In this document: piece by piece, positions 33,381 through 38,445 of the stretch
Numbering within the stretch: position 1 is the first letter of the stretch
How the letters are laid out: each line of letters starts with the position of its first letter
Assembly (NCBI RefSeq): GCF_003003995.1
Contig: NZ_PVWF01000050.1
Location: forward strand, 1-38,445
DNA length: 38,445 nt
Direction: 5' to 3'
Origin: Pleurocapsa sp. CCALA 161
GTDB lineage: Bacteria > Cyanobacteriota > Cyanobacteriia > Cyanobacteriales > Xenococcaceae
Notes under the pieces: generated by a model
What the model saw: only the letters and a program-made list of their open reading frames with translations
Databases searched by the model: none
Told to the model about the DNA's origin: nothing
Program-made: the position numbers and the translations under genes

Positions 33381-34493
33381 ATGATTCGCGATCGCCTTGC
33401 TTTGATGATTATTTATTTTATCTTATCTAGTTTTAATACTGGGGATAGTTGGGCAGCAAACTTAAACTTATCTAAAACAAATATTATTAGCGAAAAAACC
33501 CCACTTCAGCCAACATTTATTGACCTTAAAAAAAATAGTTATGAGCTTAAATCTACCAAAATTGACGATCTCTGGTCAAAACCAAAGCTAAAAAAAGCTA
33601 ATAGTCCTGAGCGATCGTTGAATTCAAACCCAATATCGCAAGTCGATCGCTTTTGGGCTTTAGGAGCAATGACTCTAATCTCGGCAATTGCTCTGTTTTT
33701 AATCTGGATTTTATTTAGTAAGCCCAAGCAAAAATATAAGGCTGTTACAAACTTACCTCCTGTCAACAAGGCACATAACTGTAGTAAAGTTACGGTATCT
33801 TACCAAACATTAGCAATTGAGTCTGATCCTCGCCAAAATGATCGGCAAGATGTAGCTATAACCAAACCTGTTCTAAATATAGCTCTTGACAATTCCTTGG
33901 CAGTAGAAAAATCAACCGTCAAGAATAAAGTAAATCAAGCAAATTCCCTTGCTAATATTGACAAGCTTCAGCAATTTATCAATACTTTACGGGCGATAGA
34001 TAACTGTCACGAGCCAGTATCAGCTCAAACTGAACTTAAACGTCAAGCAATTTGGCACTTAGCCAAGGTGGAAAATTATTACAGTGTTGAACCGTTACTA
34101 AAAGTCATGCCTCAAGTGGGAGTATTGGCTCAAAATCTGATTCTTGAAGCAGTCATGCAAATTAATCAGCACAGTTATCAGTCAATTAATAACCAGCTAT
34201 TTGTTGCTCTCCACCATGAAAATCCTGAAGTTAGATTAAAAGCGCTGCGGGACTTGAGAAATTTATATCAATTTGTTTCGCCAATAATTACCAAAATAGC
34301 GCAAATGCAGTCAGACCAAGACTATGAAGTAAGTCAGAGCGCCATTTTGATCTTGCGACAGCTTAATGCCAACCCTCTACCTACGTTTTATGATGATTCT
34401 CAGGCTGAAGTCGATAATTTAGTTGTTAAAGAAAGCGAAGAGAATCTTGATTTAGCTGCTTATTTGTTAGCCGAGTTGGATACTGAAAAATGA
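33381..34493 (+). CDS. HEAT-repeat membrane protein of unknown function
   Basis: A 370-residue protein. The N-terminus has a signal-like hydrophobic segment (about 7-20) and a definite transmembrane helix at about 93-112 (WALGAMTLISAIALFLIWILF). After a Ser/Asn-rich linker, the C-terminal third has HEAT/PBS-lyase-like helical repeats (KAIWHLAKVENYYSVEPLLKV-type units, NPEVRLKALRDLRNL, YEVSQSAILILRQL). HEAT repeats usually mediate protein contacts. The stop codon overlaps the start of the downstream glycosyltransferase (ATGA), implying translational coupling and a shared pathway. It may be an adaptor for that enzyme. No family name is recognised. Confidence 0.7.
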   Translation: MIRDRLALMIIYFILSSFNTGDSWAANLNLSKTNIISEKTPLQPTFIDLKKNSYELKSTKIDDLWSKPKLKKANSPERSLNSNPISQVDRFWALGAMTLISAIALFLIWILFSKPKQKYKAVTNLPPVNKAHNCSKVTVSYQTLAIESDPRQNDRQDVAITKPVLNIALDNSLAVEKSTVKNKVNQANSLANIDKLQQFINTLRAIDNCHEPVSAQTELKRQAIWHLAKVENYYSVEPLLKVMPQVGVLAQNLILEAVMQINQHSYQSINNQLFVALHHENPEVRLKALRDLRNLYQFVSPIITKIAQMQSDQDYEVSQSAILILRQLNANPLPTFYDDSQAEVDNLVVKESEENLDLAAYLLAELDTEK

Positions 34494-35557
34494 TCTTAAA
34501 AATTCTTTTTTTATCTACTTCAGTTGGCTCTTTAGGCTCAGGACAAGGAGGCGGAGTTGAATTAACGGTAAAAAATTTGGCGCAAGAGTTGACTAATCGC
34601 GGTCATCAGCTAGAAGTCGTCGCCCCTCAAGCATCTTGGTTAACTAACATTTTAGTAACTACCATCCAGGGGAATCTACAAGTTCCTGTTCAGACTCAAA
34701 ACAGAGATGTTCCCATCTGTATCCCCGACAATTCAGTCTTGGCGAATATGTGGGAATATGCCAGACAAGTACAGACTAAATACGATCTGATCGTTAATTT
34801 TGCCTTTGACTGGCTGCCTTTTTATCTCACGCCTTTTTTTACTACTTCTATTGCTCACTTTATTAGTATGGGTTCAATGACTGATGCTAGCGATCGCATG
34901 ATGCAGCAAATCATCGAGCAGTATCCTGGTACTTTTGGCGTTTATACTCAATCTCAGGCTGATACTTTTCCTTTTGCCCATCAGTGCGAAATTCTCGGTA
35001 GTGCTATTGATCTATCTCTTTATCAATTTAATCATCATCCTAGTACAAGCCTAGCCTGGTTAGGACGTATTGCTCCCGAAAAAGCTTTAGAAGATGCAGT
35101 CAAGGCAGTTAGTTTGACAGGCACACCTTTAAAGATTATGGGTAGAATTGAGGATCGAGATTACTGGGAAAAGATCTGTAATGATTTTCCCGAAGCACCA
35201 ATAGAATATCTAGGCTTTTTAGACACTAATCAATTACAGCAGGAATTAGGCAAATGTCGTGCTTTACTGATGACTCCCCGTTGGGTTGAAGCTTTTGGCA
35301 ATGTGGCGATTGAAGCTTTAGCTTGCGGTGTACCAATTATTGCCTATCGTCGTGGTGGTCCTTCAGAGATCGTGCGAGATGGGAAGACAGGTTTTTTAGT
35401 TGAGCCAGATAATGTGTCAGAACTAGCCAGCGCTATTAATAAAATAGCTCAGATTGATCGCCTTGCCTGTCGGCAACAGGCAGAAACAGAGTACTCTTTG
35501 ACAGCTTTAGGCGATCGCTTTGAAGCTTGGTTTAATCAAATAATTGATGCTAAATAA
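34490..35557 (+). CDS. Glycosyltransferase family 4
   Basis: A 355-residue GT-B glycosyltransferase. The glycine-rich N-terminal acceptor loop (SLGSGQGGGVELTVKNLAQEL) and the donor-site signature E267-AFGNVAI-E275 followed by ALACGVPIIAYRRGG are intact. WLGRIAPEKALEDAVKA marks the start of the second Rossmann domain. It is expected to be retaining; donor and acceptor cannot be inferred. Its ATG overlaps the stop of the HEAT-repeat gene by 4 bp (ATGA), and the CPXCG gene follows after 58 bp. It is distinct from the GT4 gene at 10712 and does not appear to be a duplicate. Confidence 0.85.
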   Translation: MILKILFLSTSVGSLGSGQGGGVELTVKNLAQELTNRGHQLEVVAPQASWLTNILVTTIQGNLQVPVQTQNRDVPICIPDNSVLANMWEYARQVQTKYDLIVNFAFDWLPFYLTPFFTTSIAHFISMGSMTDASDRMMQQIIEQYPGTFGVYTQSQADTFPFAHQCEILGSAIDLSLYQFNHHPSTSLAWLGRIAPEKALEDAVKAVSLTGTPLKIMGRIEDRDYWEKICNDFPEAPIEYLGFLDTNQLQQELGKCRALLMTPRWVEAFGNVAIEALACGVPIIAYRRGGPSEIVRDGKTGFLVEPDNVSELASAINKIAQIDRLACRQQAETEYSLTALGDRFEAWFNQIIDAK

Positions 35558-35615
35558 CCATGAGTGTAAAATTTAATCTTTAGCTCAATTTTTTGTTAAA
35601 CTTACTTAATTAATT

Positions 35616-35804
35616 ATGCAAGCAACTGCCGAATATATCTGCGCTTTTTGTGGCGAATCTAACGGTACCTTTGTCGATCTTAGTGCTGGGATGCAACAGT
35701 CTTATACTGAAGATTGCCAAGTATGCTGTCGTCCCAATGTTCTATATATTTATTGTGACGAGGATACTCTAGAAATTGAGATTCAAAGTGACTATCAAGA
35801 ATAA
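35616..35804 (+). CDS. CPXCG-motif cysteine-rich small protein
   Basis: A 62-residue protein with paired cysteines C9-x2-C12 (CAFCGE) and C34-x2-C37 (CQVCC), a likely zinc ribbon, and an acidic C-terminus (DEDTLEIEIQSD). It matches the small CPXCG family of unknown function; the usual Pro of CPxCG is Ala here. It is short but has a compositionally typical and well-spaced motif, so it is a real gene. It follows the glycosyltransferase on the same strand and may be co-transcribed. Confidence 0.8.
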   Translation: MQATAEYICAFCGESNGTFVDLSAGMQQSYTEDCQVCCRPNVLYIYCDEDTLEIEIQSDYQE

Positions 35805-35982
35805 ACAATTAGATGCTTAGAGCAAACAAGAATTAATAAATAATAAAATTAATGATTTCCAGAAGTTTTTAATTGAATAGACTACGCTGTTTATTAACTA
35901 GCTCCTAGCTTTTAGCTCTTTAAAGTTTAACTCACGTATTATACTCAACTAAAAAGCGCAGTAATTGATTATCTCAATCTAA

Positions 35983-36789
35983 ATGTTAAAAAACATAGCA
36001 AAAATTCTCGGAGGATTTGGGACGCTTAATGGGGCAACTTATCCTTTTCGCGCTCTAATTACTTTTATACAAAATCCTAGCTTAATTAAATATATTGTTA
36101 TTCCTATTTTAGTTAACATCATAGTTGCGATCGCCCTTTATAGCGGCTTACTCTACTTTGGTTGGCAAATTGTTGATAATATTCAAGGAGATGTAACTAC
36201 CTGGTTAAATCAATTGATGGCTAGTTTACCTCAATGGCTAAGTTTTTTAGGCTACGTAGCTCCAGGCTTAATCGCGATTTTACGCTTTGTTTTAGTGATC
36301 GTTCTTTTAATTGCCACGGGCTTTCTGTTGACTCAATTTGGCGTACTTTTGGGCGCACCTTGGTATGGTCAACTATCAGAGCAATTAGAAAAATATCGCA
36401 CAGGAAAAGTAGAACTAATTGAACTAAATATAGTTAGCGATTTAGGTAGGGCAGTTTTATACGAGTTTAAAAAGCTAGTTTTAATTGCTTTAATTGGCAT
36501 CCCGCTAGTATTAATTAATTTCTTTCCAGGAGTAGGTACAATTATTTCCAGTATTGGTTCACTAATTCTAACAACAACAATTGTTTGTTTAGATTTTATC
36601 GATTCTTGCCTAGAAAGAAGACGATTGAAATTTCGTCAAAAGCTTAAAATAGTGTTTAAAAATTTACCTGCTAGCGGTAGTTTTGGCTTGGTATGTTTAG
36701 CATTAATTAGTATTCCTTTTGTCAATTTAGTCACAATTCCTCTCTGTGTCGCTTCAGGAACACTATTTATTTGCGATCGCCAATTTTAA
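35983..36789 (+). CDS. EI24/CysZ-type membrane protein
   Basis: A 268-residue protein with four to six hydrophobic helices. The N-terminal GFGTLNGATYPFRALITFIQNPSLIKYIVIPILVN pattern is typical of the EI24/CysZ family, including the FxxxxPxLxxxxxxP arrangement before the first helix. CysZ members import sulfate, but cyanobacterial EI24 proteins are mostly uncharacterised. No cys genes are near, so a sulfate role is unsupported here. The C-terminus has LKIVFKNLPASGSFGLVCLALISIPFVNLVTIPL, also typical of the family. It converges on cardiolipin synthase with a hairpin between. Confidence 0.85.
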   Translation: MLKNIAKILGGFGTLNGATYPFRALITFIQNPSLIKYIVIPILVNIIVAIALYSGLLYFGWQIVDNIQGDVTTWLNQLMASLPQWLSFLGYVAPGLIAILRFVLVIVLLIATGFLLTQFGVLLGAPWYGQLSEQLEKYRTGKVELIELNIVSDLGRAVLYEFKKLVLIALIGIPLVLINFFPGVGTIISSIGSLILTTTIVCLDFIDSCLERRRLKFRQKLKIVFKNLPASGSFGLVCLALISIPFVNLVTIPLCVASGTLFICDRQF

Positions 36790-36814
36790 AAGCTTATAGC
36801 TTATAGCCACAGCC

Positions 36815-36831
36815 CCGTGCTATTGCCACGG
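36815..36831 (+). terminator. Hairpin between EI24 and cls genes
   Basis: CCGTG (36815-36819) pairs exactly with CACGG (36827-36831) around a 7-nt loop. A TTTTT run appears 8 bases later. The stem is short but G-C-rich and sits 26 bp past the EI24 stop, as expected for its terminator. Confidence 0.45.
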
Positions 36832-36860
36832 ATTAACGTTTTTAACCCAAACTGAGGTTA

Positions 36861-38330
36861 TTAAAGTATTGGTGCTGACAAACGAGACACCTCAGCCGAT
36901 AGCCTAAACCAAAAAGGTTTGTGTTGATATTTTTCTAGGTTAACCAGACGCGAAGCGTTCAGATCATCTATGAGCATTTTCTCGACGCTTTCAACTAAAT
37001 CGGGAGAAGTTGTGCTTCGTTGGCGATCGCATTTAACTGCAAAAATCATCACTTCAAAGTTTAAAAAGAAAGAGCGATTATCAAGATTGGTTGTCCCCAC
37101 ACCTGCCAGTTGGCGATCGCATAAAATAATCTTTTGGTGCATAAATCCCGAACGGTAACGATATAGCTTGATTCCTACCTGCTGTAATTCGGCATAGTAG
37201 GAAAAAGAACAGAGATAAACGAGTAAATGGTCGGGTTTATCGGGTAGAATAATTCGCACATCCACACCCTTTAAAGCAGCTAGCTTTAAAGCATTGAGTG
37301 TTGAATCATCAGGGACAAAATAAGGACTGGCGATCCACAACCTCTCTTGGGCTAAATTGATTAAATTAAGGAAAAATAGAGTGCAAACGTCCAAGGGATC
37401 GGCAGGTCCAGTTGCTAGTACAAATGCAGTTTGATTATCGCGATGGTTTTTTGATACTGACCAAGACACTTCAAGATATTCTTTGGTTGCCCAATACCAA
37501 TCTCTCAAAAATGTTCTTTGCAAAGATTTAACGTTCGTACCTTCAATTTTCAGGTGAGTATCTCGCCAACTGCCAAAATGAGGATCTTTACCTAAGTATT
37601 CATCACCAATGTTTAAACCACCCACAAAGCCTGTATGACCATCAACTACTAGGATCTTACGATGATTACGAAAGTTTAGTTGAAAGCGATTGCCTTTGCC
37701 TTTGCTGCTACGGAAACTGCTAACTGCTATCCCATTTTGGCGCAAAGAGTTTAGATAGGTGCGGTTTAATTTGCGTGAGCCTAGAGCATCATAAATTAGA
37801 TAAATTCTTACGCCTGCTTGAGCCTTAGTAATTAAAGCATCTTTGAACTTATTACCAATTTCATCATCGTGAATAATATAAGATTGCAGCAAAATATAAT
37901 CTTGGGCTTGGGCGATCGCCTTTAACATTTGAGAGAAAGTTTGCTTGCCATCAATCAACAATTTAATGGCATTATTATTTGTAAAAGCCAGGTCATCAAT
38001 ATTAGTAACTAGCTTCTCTACAGCAGCTAATTGAGCGGGTAATTCCGCTTTAAATTCTGATATTTCATCGTAGGCATAATGCATTGATTCCTGATGCTGA
38101 AGATAAACTCTGCGCATAGCCTTGCTATAGCCTCGGAATCTAGTCTTCCCCAAAATCCAATATAAGGGAATAGCTAGCCAGGGAAAGGTAACCAACGAAA
38201 TTGCCCAGGCGATCGCGCCTCTAGAAGAGCGGACATTCATGACCGCGTGAGCAGCATTAGCAATTCCGACAATGTGAACTACTAATGACACTATGCCGTA
38301 GATGGAGAGAAAGTTAATTGTAATTGGCAT
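36861..38330 (-). CDS. cls: Cardiolipin synthase (phospholipase D family)
   Basis: A 489-residue membrane enzyme that joins two phosphatidylglycerols into cardiolipin, or acts as a related phosphatidyltransferase. Two N-terminal transmembrane helices (about 8-28 and 38-60) precede two complete HKD motifs: H223-x-K225-x4-D230 (HRKILVVD) and H398-x-K400-x4-D405 (HQKIILCD). GGLNIGDEY and GTTNLDNRSF follow the respective motifs, as in the bacterial Cls family. The length fits. No head-group partner genes are nearby. Note that cyanobacterial membranes often have little cardiolipin, so the exact product is uncertain. The promoter would lie in 38331-38445. Confidence 0.9.
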   Translation of the reverse strand: MPITINFLSIYGIVSLVVHIVGIANAAHAVMNVRSSRGAIAWAISLVTFPWLAIPLYWILGKTRFRGYSKAMRRVYLQHQESMHYAYDEISEFKAELPAQLAAVEKLVTNIDDLAFTNNNAIKLLIDGKQTFSQMLKAIAQAQDYILLQSYIIHDDEIGNKFKDALITKAQAGVRIYLIYDALGSRKLNRTYLNSLRQNGIAVSSFRSSKGKGNRFQLNFRNHRKILVVDGHTGFVGGLNIGDEYLGKDPHFGSWRDTHLKIEGTNVKSLQRTFLRDWYWATKEYLEVSWSVSKNHRDNQTAFVLATGPADPLDVCTLFFLNLINLAQERLWIASPYFVPDDSTLNALKLAALKGVDVRIILPDKPDHLLVYLCSFSYYAELQQVGIKLYRYRSGFMHQKIILCDRQLAGVGTTNLDNRSFFLNFEVMIFAVKCDRQRSTTSPDLVESVEKMLIDDLNASRLVNLEKYQHKPFWFRLSAEVSRLSAPIL

Positions 38331-38445
38331 CTTATATTTAAGTTACTTACCTTAGAATATAGAGAAAACGTATCAACTTTGATTAGAGTAAAGGAATATA
38401 AAGCTTTAATCTTGACAAAGAGCGCGATCGCCTGATAACCATAGG

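Noticed and set aside
1-38445. CRISPR arrays, prophage, restriction-modification, toxin-antitoxin or other defence genes
   Set aside because: No regularly spaced repeats, no nuclease, methylase or phage gene families, and no complete transposase were seen.
1-38445. Abundant GCGATCGC octamers as operators
   Set aside because: These are HIP1 sites spread through coding and non-coding DNA alike, a known genome-wide cyanobacterial feature rather than local regulatory sites.

Overview
The window is chromosomal DNA of a cyanobacterium. It carries photosystem I psaD, a zeta-carotene desaturase, a phycobilin-type heme oxygenase and a Psb35-like photosystem II assembly protein. The palindrome GCGATCGC (HIP1, a cyanobacterial hallmark) recurs dozens of times, and base composition is moderately AT-rich. 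The genus cannot be fixed; a unicellular or baeocyte-forming relative of Synechocystis/Pleurocapsa would fit. Almost everything is core housekeeping, with no phage, plasmid, CRISPR or complete IS content.

Layout. (1) 1-2508: a strong leftward promoter leaving the window, a membrane-associated P-loop GTPase with a small conserved partner, and aat. (2) 2509-3185: a long gene-free region with several RNA-like hairpins and terminators, then polA. (3) 6187-9906, minus strand: a GyrA/ParC-type topoisomerase subunit coupled to a secreted TPR protein; a stand-alone CheY-like receiver is divergent. (4) 14572-10712, minus strand: unknown protein, zeta-carotene desaturase, SRPBCC protein and a GT4 glycosyltransferase, a likely carotenoid operon with additions. 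(5) 14573-15201: the decayed tail of a histidine kinase, then a DASS-type permease paired with glycerate kinase. (6) 22216-17885, minus strand: DICT-GAF histidine kinase, psaD and trpE, separated by strong hairpins. (7) 22457-25461, plus strand: LytM peptidase, ComFB-family protein, ECF sigma factor (SigG type) and its membrane anti-sigma candidate. (8) 25472-28899: secreted unknown, a MITE-like element, ho1, psb35-like gene and a ROK sugar kinase. (9) 29041-38330: membrane protein, large repeat protein, hslO, a HEAT-repeat membrane protein overlapping a GT4 glycosyltransferase, a CPXCG protein, an EI24 membrane protein and cardiolipin synthase.

No unmistakable new multi-gene system is visible. 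The items most worth following are the structured aat-polA spacer, the kinase relict, the MITE-like element, the 39-bp palindrome between the DICT kinase and psaD, the ROK kinase without its zinc ligands, the permease/glycerate kinase pair, and the unknown genes flanking crtQ. All family assignments come from reading motifs by eye; no database search was run.
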